Origin: UBA10649 sp963749905
GTDB lineage: Bacteria > Actinomycetota > Actinomycetes > S36-B12
NCBI GenBank assembly: GCA_963749905.1
Contig: CAVVOF010000004.1
Coordinates: 620,001-684,000, forward strand
Length of the DNA stretch: 64,000 bases
Direction: 5' to 3'
In this document: one piece after another, positions 17,769 through 28,316 of the stretch
Layout of the letters: the number at the start of each line of letters is the position of its first letter
Position numbering within the stretch: position 1 is the first letter of the stretch
Position numbers and translations under genes: made by a program
The notes under the pieces: model-generated
The model's database searches: none
The model's input: only the letters and a program-made list of their open reading frames with translations
Told to the model about the DNA's origin: nothing

Positions 17769-19373
17769 ATGACAACGATGGACCTCCACGTCAGCCCCCT
17801 GGGGCAGGTCGAGGGCGACCTCGACGTCAAGGTGACGATCACCGACGGCGTCGTGACCGATGCATGGACAGAGGCCGCCATGTTCCGCGGCTTCGAGATC
17901 ATCCTGCGCGGCAAGGATCCGCAGGCCGGCCTGATCATGACGCCGCGCATCTGCGGCATCTGCGGCGGCAGCCACCTGTACAAGGCCTGCTACGCGGTCG
18001 ACACGGCCTGGGGCACCTTCGTGCCGCCGAACGCCACCCGCGTGCGCAACCTCGGCCAGATCACCGAGACGCTGCAGTCGATGCCGCGGTACTTCTACGC
18101 GATCATGGGGCCCGACCTCACGGCCGCGCAGTACGCCAACGCCGGCACGTACGAGGAGGCGGCGCGCCGCTTCGCCCCGTACGTCGGCAGCAGCTACCAG
18201 AAGGGCGTGACGCTGTCGCAGCTCCCGGTCGAGGTCTACGCGATCTTCGGCGGGCAGTGGCCGCACTCGTCCTTCATGATCCCCGGCGGCGTGATGTGCG
18301 CGCCGACGCTGTCCGACATCACCCGGTCGCACGCGATCCTCGACCACTGGGCACGTGAGTGGCTCGAGGGCCAGTGGCTCGGCTGCTCGGTCGACCGCTA
18401 CCTGCAGATCAAGTCCTGGCAGGACTTCCTCGCCTGGATGGACGAGAACGAGTCGCAGCACAACAGCGATCTCGCCTTCTTCTACCGGCACTGCATGGAG
18501 ATCGGCCTCGACAAGTACGGCCAGGGCTACGGCAACTTCCTGGCCACGGGCACCTTCCTCGACCCGGAGCTGTACCAGCACCCGACCGTCGAGGGCCGCA
18601 ACGCCGCCCTGCAGTCCCGCTCGGGCATCTACGCGAACGGGCAGTACTTCGACTTCGACCAGGCGCGGGTCACCGAGGACATCACGCACTCCTTCTTCGC
18701 GGGCACCGGTGCACGCCACCCGTGGGAGGGCGTGACCGACCCGATCGACCCGGCCGAGGGCGCCAAGCAGGGCAAGTACACGTGGGCGAAGGCTCCGCGG
18801 TACGACGTCCCGGGCCTGGGCTACGTCCCACTCGAGGTGGGCCCGCTGGCTCGCCAGATGATGGCGAACCGTCCCGACGCGGCCGCGCACCAGGACTACG
18901 ACCCCTTCGTCGCCGACATGATCGCCAACGTCGGTGCGAACGTCCTGACCCGGGTGCTGGCCCGCATGCACGAGGCGCCCAAGTACTTCCGCAGCGCGAA
19001 GAAGTGGCTCGCGGAGATCGACCTGCACGAGGACTTCTACGCCAAGCCGGCCGAGCCGCAGTCCGGCAAGGGTTTCGGATCGACGGAAGCCGCGCGCGGC
19101 GCTCTGTCGGACTGGATCGTGATCGAGGACGGCAAGATCGCCAACTACCAGGTGATCACGCCGACCGCGTGGAACATCGGTCCGCGCGACGGCGGCGACA
19201 ACCACGGCCCCATGGAGAAGGCGTTCATCGGCGCACCGGTCGAGAATCCCGACTTCCCGGTCGAGCTCGCACAGGTCGCGCACAGCTACGACTCGTGCCT
19301 GGTCTGCACGGTGCATGCGTACGACGGGAAGACCGGACGAGAGCTGGCGAAGTTCCGGATGGGCGGCGGCTGA
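17769..19373 (+). CDS. hucL: [NiFe]-hydrogenase large subunit, group 2a (Huc-like)
   Basis: Holds the NiFe(CN)2CO active site that oxidises H2. The 534-residue protein has the L1 motif RICGICGGSH (C62, C65) and the L2 motif DSCLVCTVH (C510, C513, H516), the four nickel-binding cysteines. Eighteen residues follow His516; such a tail is removed by the maturation protease after metal insertion, and a protease gene lies next in the operon. A 44-bp gap with AGGAGATAGAG separates it from the small subunit gene. DSC in place of the usual DPC is typical for this branch as I recall it. Confidence 0.93.
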   Translation: MTTMDLHVSPLGQVEGDLDVKVTITDGVVTDAWTEAAMFRGFEIILRGKDPQAGLIMTPRICGICGGSHLYKACYAVDTAWGTFVPPNATRVRNLGQITETLQSMPRYFYAIMGPDLTAAQYANAGTYEEAARRFAPYVGSSYQKGVTLSQLPVEVYAIFGGQWPHSSFMIPGGVMCAPTLSDITRSHAILDHWAREWLEGQWLGCSVDRYLQIKSWQDFLAWMDENESQHNSDLAFFYRHCMEIGLDKYGQGYGNFLATGTFLDPELYQHPTVEGRNAALQSRSGIYANGQYFDFDQARVTEDITHSFFAGTGARHPWEGVTDPIDPAEGAKQGKYTWAKAPRYDVPGLGYVPLEVGPLARQMMANRPDAAAHQDYDPFVADMIANVGANVLTRVLARMHEAPKYFRSAKKWLAEIDLHEDFYAKPAEPQSGKGFGSTEAARGALSDWIVIEDGKIANYQVITPTAWNIGPRDGGDNHGPMEKAFIGAPVENPDFPVELAQVAHSYDSCLVCTVHAYDGKTGRELAKFRMGGG

Positions 19374-19402
19374 TTCTCACTCCGCCTCCCACAGAAGTAC
19401 TG

Positions 19403-19873
19403 GTGGTCGGCTGCGGCAACCTCCTCCGGGGGGATGACGCAGCCGGCCCCGTTCTTGTGCGGCAGCTGGCCGCACAGGACCTGCCCTCCGGAGTCCGGCT
19501 GGTCGACGGCGGCACCGCGGGGATGGACATCGCCTTCGCCATGCGAGGGGTGCCACGGGTGATCGTCGTCGACGCCTCCCGCGTCGGCGTGGAGCCCGGC
19601 ACCGTCCACCGCGTGCCCGGTTCCGAGCTCACCGACCTGCGCCCGCCCGACGGCTCGCTGCACTCGTTCCGCTGGGACCAGGCGCTGGGATTCGCCACCT
19701 GGCTGCTCAAGGACGAGTACCCCGGCGACGTGACCGTGTACCTGGTCGAGGGCGAATCGTTCGAACCCGGTGCACCGCTCACCGGTGCTGTGCAAGCCTC
19801 TGTCGATCGGATCGCCGACGCGATCGTCGCCGAGGTGAGCGGGCAGGAGGGAGCGTTCCGTGAGCTCGGATAG
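19403..19873 (+). CDS. hydrogenase maturation endopeptidase (HupD/HycI family)
   Basis: Cleaves the C-terminal tail of the large subunit once nickel is in place. The N-terminal VVGCGNLLRGDDAAGP, with the metal-sensing acidic residue in the DD pair, and the central VDGGTAGMDIAF are family hallmarks. The family's first strand (EVLVVG) begins before the GTG at 19403. The true start is probably a rare codon close to the hucL stop (the frame is open from there with CTG and ATT codons), so the given start is a minimum. It overlaps the next gene by 14 bp. Confidence 0.85.
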   Translation: MVGCGNLLRGDDAAGPVLVRQLAAQDLPSGVRLVDGGTAGMDIAFAMRGVPRVIVVDASRVGVEPGTVHRVPGSELTDLRPPDGSLHSFRWDQALGFATWLLKDEYPGDVTVYLVEGESFEPGAPLTGAVQASVDRIADAIVAEVSGQEGAFRELG

Positions 19874-20165
19874 CGCCGTCCCGCACTGGGAGCCGCCGGC
19901 CTTCCCGCATGTGGAGGAGGCGCTGGCCGCGGACTGCGTCGTCGTCGAGGAGCACGGTCGGTGGGTGGTGTATCTCGACGCAGTGCTCGCCTCGGGGGCG
20001 GTGCGCCGCAGGGTGGGCGAGTACCACGACGAGCGCCGGGCCCTGCACGCAGCGCGCATCTTCGAGCGGAACGTGCGACGCTCGATCACCGTCCCGCAAG
20101 GCCCGAGCCGGCTCCCGCAACCACCCCGACTGACCCTGACCCCGCCGCACGACTCGAAGGAGTGA
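19860..20165 (+). CDS. small conserved-position protein of the hydrogenase operon, 101 aa
   Basis: Not recognised. The product is soluble with an alpha/beta-looking core (CVVVEEHGRWVVYLDAVLAS, then a basic helix RRALHAARIFERNVRR) and a proline-rich tail. Its GTG start lies inside the end of the protease gene and it is followed after 1 bp by the TPR gene, so it is part of the same transcript. A hydrogenase-specific accessory role is inferred from context only. Confidence 0.65.
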   Translation: MSSDSAVPHWEPPAFPHVEEALAADCVVVEEHGRWVVYLDAVLASGAVRRRVGEYHDERRALHAARIFERNVRRSITVPQGPSRLPQPPRLTLTPPHDSKE

Positions 20166-20166
20166 C

Positions 20167-21400
20167 GTGACCGCCAGCACCGGTCTGCCCGCCAGCCCGC
20201 GCCCCCAGCCGATCGGCGCCCTGCCGTGGCCCGCCGGGATGCTCCTCCTGCCTGAGTCAGCCGCATCCGTCGCGGCATCCCTGGTGTCCGGGGCCGAGGT
20301 CACCGAGTGGCCCGACTCCGCCGCCTTCCTGCGCCGCGCCCTGGACGAGGACGTCGACGGCGCCGTCGCCGACCTGGACGGCGACGACCTGCTGACGCCG
20401 CTACAACCGCGCTGTGCTGGTCGGCGGCGAGGGAGTCTGGGACGCGATCGCCGCCGAGTCGACGGGCGAATTGCGCGCACTCGTGGACGTCGCTCGATTC
20501 AGCGTGGGACTGCTCGACGATCCGCCCTCCGCTGAGGGCACCACCGGCGAGGTCCGCGCAGTCGTCGGCAGCGCCCGCGCCTCCTGGGCGATCGAGCGCA
20601 ACGACTTCCGCTCCGCCGTGGACGAGCTGGCTGCAGCGGCACAGGCTGCCGACGACGCCGGCAGCCCGGTGCTCGCCGGGTCGCTGCGGCTGACCCGCGC
20701 CGAGCTCCTGCGGGAGCGTCTCGAGGACCCGCGCGCCGCCGCTCTCGAAGCCGACCTCGCCGTCCAGCGGCTGCCGCTGACCGCACCGCGCGAGCTCCGC
20801 GCGGAGCTCCAGGTCACGCGCGCACTGTCGAGGCAGGAGCTGGCGGGGACCGATCGGGGGGCGCTGCTCGCCGTGGTCGCCGATCTCACCGAGGCGTCGA
20901 AGATCTTCCGCGAGGACACGTACGCGGAGATGTCCGCCGTCATCAACCAGCACCTCGCGCTCGCCTACCTGGTCATGCCGATGAGCGACCAGGGCGACCG
21001 GATCCGCGTGGGCGTCGCCGTCAACTCCCTTCGCTCGGCGCTGAAGGTCTACACGCCGCAGACCCATCCCGTCGCGTGGGCGAGCACCCAGCTGAACCTC
21101 GCCAACGCCCTGCAGTACCTGCCGAGCGTGCACCAGGAGTCGAACCTCGACGAGGCGGTCCAGCTCTACGAGGAGCTCTTGCAGTATCGCGACCCCGAAC
21201 GCGATCCCGTCGGGTACGCCCGCATCCTCGCCAACCAGGGCAACGCCCTCGGCCACCTCGGGGTCTTCGTCGACGCACGCGAGCGGCTCGGCCGGGCGCG
21301 AGCGATCTTCGAGGCGCACGGTGACGTCGAAGCCGTCGAGGGCGTCGATGAGGTGCTGGCCAGCCTGACCGCGGCCGAGACCGCAGCGGCAGGTGCGTGA
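20167..21400 (+). CDS. TPR-like protein of the hydrogenase operon, frameshifted
   Basis: Corrected for one extra base near 20398-20404 (after GDDLLTP, continuing YNRAVLVGGEG), this encodes about 410 residues. The C-terminal two thirds consist of helical pairs with tetratricopeptide character (SARASWAIERNDFRSAVDEL, STQLNLANALQYLP, ARILANQGNALGHLGVF). TPR proteins are regular members of actinobacterial group 2a hydrogenase clusters; the role, presumably protein-protein contact during assembly, is not established. It overlaps the next gene by one base. Confidence 0.7.
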
Positions 21401-21753
21401 TGGAGCTGTTCCTGCGCCAGCAGTTCGAGGTACTCCTCCAGGAGGCAACCGGGAGCTTCGCCGAACGGACCATCTACCGCTGCGGTGGGCCTGAGCCGGC
21501 ACTCGCCGCGCTGAAGTCCGATCCCGAGGGCGTGCACCGGGCAGAGTTCGTGCAGGCGTTCTTCGAGGAGAACCTGCTCGCCAACCCGGCCGGCCACGCG
21601 TTCGTGCTCGAGGCGCTGGAGAAGCGGACCGTCCCCGACGTCGACGGCGGCACCGTGGCGGACGTGCTCGAGCGCTTGGCGCGGATGGCCTTCGCCGATG
21701 TCCTCACCAGCAAGACGACCCAGCTCATCCAGCAGCAGCAGATCTACTCGTGA
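21400..21753 (+). CDS. small protein of the hydrogenase operon, 117 aa
   Basis: Not recognised. All-helical, acidic, no cysteine cluster (one Cys near residue 28) and no membrane segment; it ends with a glutamine run (LIQQQQIYS). An in-frame GTG at 21397 is an alternative start. Sandwiched between the TPR and NifU-like genes and in tight spacing with both, it is very probably co-expressed with the hydrogenase. Confidence 0.6.
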   Translation: MELFLRQQFEVLLQEATGSFAERTIYRCGGPEPALAALKSDPEGVHRAEFVQAFFEENLLANPAGHAFVLEALEKRTVPDVDGGTVADVLERLARMAFADVLTSKTTQLIQQQQIYS

Positions 21754-21769
21754 GACAGGGAACCCGACC

Positions 21770-22300
21770 ATGACCACTCCCGACACCGGAACGTTCGAGG
21801 ATCTCGCGCGACGCATCGACGAGCTGAGGGACCGCGTCCATCACCAGGATGCGGCAGTGCAGCAGCTTCTCGAGGAGACGCTCGAGGCCATCACCGAGTT
21901 CAACAAGCAGGGCCTGATCGCGCTGGTCCAGCTGCTGCGCTCGGACGAGCGTGGTGGTGAGCTGTTGTACGAGGCCGTCGAGACGCCTGAGGTGATGGCC
22001 CTGTTCGTCTCGCACGGGATCATCCGGACCGATCGCACGATCGACGTGCTCCGCGTCGTCGAGCAGATCCGCCCCTACCTGGTCACCAGCTCCATCGAGA
22101 TGGAGGTCGAGTCGGTGCGCGGCGACGTCGCCTACGTGCGCTTCGCCAAGGGCTGCAACGCCCCCGACCAGGCCACCAAGGACGAGATCATGGGCGTGAT
22201 CATGCAGCGGGTGCCAGGCCTGAAGGGCGTCGAGGAGATCGCCGACGAGCCGAGCCAGGCCTTCATCGGCCTGGACACCCTGCGCGTCGGACCGTCCTGA
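21770..22300 (+). CDS. NifU-like domain protein with degenerate cysteine motif
   Basis: The last 70 residues of this 176-residue protein resemble the NifU C-terminal scaffold domain (VESVRGDVAYVRFAKGC, then IMQRVPGLKGVEEI). In true NifU/NfuA proteins a CxxC pair binds a [4Fe-4S] cluster. Here the motif reads KGCNAPDQATKD, with only the first cysteine kept. The N-terminal 100 residues are helical. Either it binds a cluster as a dimer through one Cys each, or it has another role in maturing the small subunit clusters. GGGAA lies about 7 nt before the ATG. Confidence 0.7.
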   Translation: MTTPDTGTFEDLARRIDELRDRVHHQDAAVQQLLEETLEAITEFNKQGLIALVQLLRSDERGGELLYEAVETPEVMALFVSHGIIRTDRTIDVLRVVEQIRPYLVTSSIEMEVESVRGDVAYVRFAKGCNAPDQATKDEIMGVIMQRVPGLKGVEEIADEPSQAFIGLDTLRVGPS

Positions 22301-22313
22301 CGATGCCTCGACG

Positions 22314-23469
22314 ATGGTGACGATGTGGTCGGCGGCCGGCGCATCGGCGCGGCCGGTCCGCCGGCTCGGCGGCGCGTCCCCCGGCGGCCTGATGCTGCCC
22401 GACGCCTCCCCGACCCCCGGCACGATGTACGCGCCGCGCGGGGTGTGGACCGACGGCACGCGGTCGTGGCGAGCGACACCGGCAACCACCGCGTGCTGAT
22501 CTGGCACTCGTGGCCGAGCCGAGGACGGTGCCCCGGCGGACGTCGTCCTCGGGCAGCCCGACTTCACGTCGGAGGGCCCGAACGTGGCCGGCACCGACCC
22601 GGAGCGGGGGATGCACCTGCCGACCGGTCTGGCCGTCATCGACGGCCGCCTCGTCGTCGCGCGATGCGTGGAACCACCGGATCCTGGCGTGGGACGACGT
22701 CCCCACGGTCAACTACTCGCCGCCCACGTACGTGCTGGGCCAGGCGGACCTCCATGGCGTCGAGGCGAACCGGGGAGGCGAGCCGAGCCTGTCCACCTGC
22801 TACTGGCCGTTCGGCGTCGGCGTCGTCGCGGGCGTGTTCTGGGTGGCGGACACGGGCAATCGCCGGGTGCTGGGGTGGCGGGGCACGTCGCTGCCGGATC
22901 CGGGCCGTCCCGCCGACCTCCTGCTCGGGCAGGACGAGGCGTCCGCGCGGGCCGACAACCGGGGCGGATCGGTGGACGGGACCACGTTCCGCTGGCCGCA
23001 CGCCGTGACCGGCGACGACGACACCCTGTACGTCGCCGATGCGGGTGACCATCGGGTGCTCGGCTGGTCGCCCCCTCCTACCGACGGCGAGCGGGTGGCG
23101 GACGTCGTGCTCGGGCAGCAGGACCTGCTGCAGATCGACGAGTTCAAGATCCGGCCGCAGGGTGCCCAGCGAATGCGGTTCCCGTACGCGATCACGTCCG
23201 ACGCCGACCGGCTGTTCGTTGCGGACACGTCCAACAACCGGATCCTGGTCTGGCACGGCTGGCCCCGGACGGGAGCCGGCGTGCCTGCGCAAACCGTGCT
23301 CGCCCAGCCGGACATGGACGCCAACGGGGAGAACCGCTGGCAGCGCGTCGAGGACGACTCGCTGTGCTGGCCGTACGGGCTCAGCCTGGCCCGTCGACCC
23401 GACGGGGCCACCGTGCTGGCGATCGCCGACTCCGGGAACAACCGGGTGATGCTCTGGCAGGTGGACTGA
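22314..23469 (+). CDS. NHL-repeat beta-propeller protein of the hydrogenase operon, frameshifted
   Basis: Three frame breaks (one base missing near 22457-22463, one extra near 22516-22522 and one extra near 22658-22664) interrupt what is otherwise about 384 residues. Six repeats of the NHL type are visible, each with a VADxxNHRVLxW-like strand: SDTGNHRVLIWH, VIDGRLVVA, VADTGNRRVLGW, VADAGDHRVLGW, VADTSNNRILVW and IADSGNNRVMLW. They suit a six-bladed propeller. There is no signal peptide, so it acts in the cytoplasm. Its function in hydrogenase clusters is not established. Confidence 0.75.
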
Positions 23470-23510
23470 CCGATGCCCCCGCACCGTTTGTCCCGCATTA
23501 CGGGAGAGGC

Positions 23511-25776
23511 ATGACCGGGCGCCGGGTCGAGGTGCGGGTCACCGGAGTCGTCCAGGGTGTGGGCTTCCGGCCCTTCGTGCACGCGCGGGCCCGCGAACTG
23601 GGTATCGCCGGCCACGTCGGCAACGACAGTGCGGGAGTCTTCATCGACGCGGAGGGCGACGCGACCGCCCTCGACCAGTTCCTCGACGCCGTCGGCCACG
23701 GGCCGCCCATGGCCCGCGTCGAGTCGGTCACCGTGCGCGACCTGCCCCCCGGCCACGCGCGCACCTTCGACATCGCCCCCAGCACGAATGCCGTCGGCAC
23801 CACCTCGATCCCGCCGGACATGGCCGTGTGCGACGACTGCCTCGCCGAGCTGCGCGATCCGCAGGATCGCCGGTTCGGCTACCCGTTCATCGCCTGCACG
23901 AACTGCGGGCCCCGCTACACGATCGTCGAGTCGCCTCCCCTACGACCGCCCCGGCACCACGATGGCCGACTTCCCCCTGTGCGCGGCCTGCCAGGCCGAG
24001 TACGACGACCCGACGTCGCGGCGCTTCCACGCCCAGCCCACGGCCTGCCCGGCCTGTGGCCCGGCGCTGGACACCCCGGTCGACGCCATCGTCGCCGCGC
24101 TGCTCGGCGGACAGATCGTGGCCCTCAAGGGCGTTGGCGGCTACCACCTCGCCTGCGACGCCCGGCACCCAGACGCCACCCGCCGTCTGCGCGAGCGCAA
24201 GCAGCGGGGGGACAAGCCGTTCGCCGTGATGGCCCGCGACCTGTCCGTCGCTCAGGCCATCGGTGAGATCGACGACGAGGCACAGGTCACGCTGCTGGCA
24301 CCCGAACGACCCGTCGTCCTGATCCCCGCGAGGGACCAGCGTCTGCAGGCATCCGTCGCCCCGGGCAACGGGTTCCTGGGCGTGCTCCTCCCCTACGCCC
24401 CGCTTCACCACCTGCTGTTCGACGCGGGTGCCCCCGACGTCCTGGTGATGACCAGCGGCAACCTCGCCGACGAGCCCATCTGCACGTCGCAGGGGGAGGC
24501 CGAGGCGCGGCTCAGCGGCATCGCCGACCTGCTCGTCCACCACGATCGCCGCATCCACATCGCCTGCGACGACTCCGTCGTGCGTGCGACCGCGGACGGC
24601 CTGCAGCCGGTACGCCGATCCCGGGGATTCGCTCCCCTGCCCATCACGCTGCCGCTGGCGTCACCCGCCGCTCTCGCCGTCGGGGGCGAGCTCAAGACCA
24701 CGATCGCCGTGGCCCAGGGGCGTCATGCGTGGCTCAGTCAGCACATCGGCGACACCGAGAACCTCGAGACGCTCGACCTGCTCGCCCGCACGACCCGGAC
24801 GCTGACGGCCCTCCAGCGGATCGATCCCGAGATCGTGGTGAGCGACGCCCACCCGGCCTACCTCTCCCGCCGCTGGGCGGAGGACGAGGCCGCCCGGCGT
24901 GGAGTTCGGCACGTCACCGTCCAGCACCACCACGCCCATCTGTCCTCCCTCCTCGCCGAGCACGGGCGGGCGCCCGACGAGGCCGTCCTGGGCGTCACCT
25001 TCGACGGCACCGGCTTCGGCACGGACGGCACGATCTGGGGCGGGGAACTGCTGCTGGGCTCCTACGCCGGGGTGGACCGAGTCGGCCACCTGCGGCCGGT
25101 CGCCCTGCCCGGGGGAGATGCCGCGGTCCGGCGTCCGCTGCGCACGGCGCTGGCTCACCTGGCGGCCGCAGGAGTGGGGGCGCCTGACGGTCTCGCCGAC
25201 GCCGCAGAGCCGCGCGAGGTCGCGATCGTCCAGCGCATGATCCAGACGGGTGCCGGCTGCGTGCCCACGACCAGCGTCGGCCGGCTCTTCGACGCGATCG
25301 CCTCCCTGCTGGACGTCCGCCACTCGGTCGACTACGAGGGCCAGGCGGCGATCGAGCTCGAGGCCCTCGCGGCCACCGCCGCCCCCGGCCCCGACGCGGA
25401 TGCCTGGGTCCCGGACGTGCTCGCGTCCGACGGCCAGGTCGTCCTCGACCCGGCCCCGGCCGTCCGCGCGGCGGTGGCCGCCGTGCGCGATGGCGTCCCC
25501 ACGCCGCAGGCGGCACGGGCCTTCCACGAGGGGCTGGCCGAGGGCGTGCTGCGCGCCGCACTGGAGGTGCGCGCCGCACACGGCATCACCGTGGTCGGCC
25601 TGACGGGGGGAGTCTTCGCAAACGCCGTGCTCACGAGCGCATGTCAGGGCAGGCTTGGACAGCACGGCTTCACGATCCTGGTCCATCGGCTGGTCCCGCC
25701 GAACGACGGCGGACTGGCCCTCGGACAGGTGGCGGTGGCGGCCGCCGGCGGCGGCACGGACGAAGGGAGCACCTGA
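23511..25776 (+). CDS. hypF: carbamoyltransferase HypF, frameshifted
   Basis: Makes the thiocarboxamide precursor of the cyanide ligands from carbamoyl phosphate and ATP, handing it to HypE. Domains in order: acylphosphatase (VQGVGFRPF near residue 15), two zinc fingers (CDDCLAE, CTNCGPRYT, CAACQAEYDDP, CPACGP), the YrdC-like domain, and a Kae1-like domain with QHHHAHLSS and DGTGFGTDGTIWGGE. One extra base near 23932-23936 breaks the frame between YTIVES and LPYDRPGTTM. Removing it gives 754 residues, the usual size. The rest is intact, so sequence error is the simplest reading. Confidence 0.92.
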
Positions 25777-25777
25777 C

Positions 25778-26038
25778 ATGTGCCTGGGAGTGCCGGGACG
25801 CATCGAGGAGGTCTGGGAGCAGGACGGCACCCGGATGGCCACCGTCGACTTCGGCGGCGTCCGCAAGGAGGTCTGCCTGGCCTACGTCCCCGACGTGACC
25901 GTCGGCGACTACACGATCGTGCACGTGGGCTTCGCGCTCACGAAACTGGACGAGCAGTCCGCGCTGGAGACCCTCGAGCTGTTCAAGAGCGTGGGGCTCC
26001 TCGACGAGGAGCTCAACCCGACCATCGACACCCGCTGA
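25778..26038 (+). CDS. hypC: hydrogenase assembly chaperone HypC
   Basis: The 86-residue chaperone starts MCLGVPGRI; Cys2 holds the Fe(CN)2CO unit built with HypD and delivers it to the large subunit. It begins one base after the hypF stop codon and is followed after 10 bp by hypD. Length and the closing helix match HypC. Confidence 0.95.
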   Translation: MCLGVPGRIEEVWEQDGTRMATVDFGGVRKEVCLAYVPDVTVGDYTIVHVGFALTKLDEQSALETLELFKSVGLLDEELNPTIDTR

Positions 26039-26048
26039 GCGTGGCGCC

Positions 26049-27148
<1,100 letters not shown>

Positions 27149-27152
<4 letters not shown>

Positions 27153-28220
27153 GCGAACCGCTCGACCTCGAGAACTGGTCGTGCCCCCTGCCACTGCGCG
27201 ACTACCCCTCGATCGTCATGGGCCACGGCGGCGGCGGCCGACTGTCGTCGGAGCTCGTCGAGCACCTGTTCGTGCCGGCATTCGGGGGGACGGCGCATGC
27301 GCACGTCCTCCAGCAGCTCGGTGACGCGGCCGTGCTCGACCTCGGCGGCGCGCGCATCGCGTTCAGCACGGACTCGTATGTCGTGCGGCCGCGGTTCTTC
27401 CCGGGTGGCAATGTCGGCGACCTGGCGGTCAACGGGACCGTCAACGACGTCGCCATGACCGGCGCCCGACCGATCGCCCTCTCCGTGGGTCTCGTGCTCG
27501 AGGAGGGCATGCCCCTCGACGAGCTCGGGGTGATCGTCGAGACGATGGGGCGGGCTGCCCGGGCGGCCGGCGTCTCGATCGTGACCGGCGACACCAAGGT
27601 GGTGGACGCGGGCAGCGGGGACGGCGTCTACGTCAACACCGCCGGCATCGGTCTCGTGGAGCCGGGCGTCGACCTCGGGACCGCACCGAGTGCGTCCCGG
27701 CGACGCGATCATCGTCTCGGGGCCTATCGGCATGCACGGCATTGCGGTCATGAGCGTGCGGGAGGGCCTGGAGTTCGGCTCCGACATCGTCACCGACAGC
27801 GCGCCGCTCAACGGCCTGGTCGACGCCCTCCTCGCGTCCGGGGTCGACGTGCACATGATGCGCGACCCCACGCGCGGCGGGGTGGCGGCCACGCTCAACG
27901 AGATCGCCCGATCGTCCGGGACCGGCGTGCAGATCGTCGAGCGCACCGTTCCCGTCCCGGACGACGTCCGTGCTGCCTGCGGGTTCCTCGGGCTGGATCC
28001 GCTCTACGTCGCCAACGAGGGGAAGCTCGTCGCGTTCGTGGCGGCCGACGACGCCGAGCGGGCGCTGGAGGTGATGCGGGCGCACGCGCACGGGTCAGGG
28101 GCCACCCTGATCGGCACGGTCACCGACGAGCATCCGGGGGTGGTGGTGGCCCGGACCGGGATCGGCGGGACGCGCGTCGTCGACCTCCCGCTGTCGGAGC
28201 AGCTCCCCCGCATCTGCTGA
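27149..28220 (+). CDS. hypE: carbamoyl dehydratase HypE, frameshifted
   Basis: Dehydrates the thiocarboxamide on its own C-terminal cysteine to thiocyanate, the cyanide donor. The N-terminal GHGGGGRLSSELVEHLF and the ATP-site FSTDSYVV are present. The C-terminus ends PRIC, the required terminal cysteine. One extra base near 27684-27688 separates DLGTA from RVRPGDAIIVSGPIG; without it the product has 356 residues. It ends 4 bp before a family A palindrome. Confidence 0.93.
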
Positions 28221-28224
28221 AACG

Positions 28225-28316
28225 CAGAGTTGCACCGCTTCCCGGTGCAAATCCGCAGAAATCCGGGGATCCCGGTCCGGTTCTCCAGAATTGGACCGGG
28301 AAGCGGTGCAAATCTG
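28225..28316. repeat. 92-bp multi-palindrome element, family A copy 2
   Basis: Same length and order of parts as the element at 14924: TTGCACCGCTTCCCGGTGCAA hairpin on the left, an imperfect inner palindrome around TTCTCCAGAATT, and a right end that complements the left arm. It fills almost exactly the space between two convergent genes (stop of hypE at 28220, stop of the dioxygenase at 28317-28319). A bidirectional terminator role is the natural reading. Confidence 0.92.
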
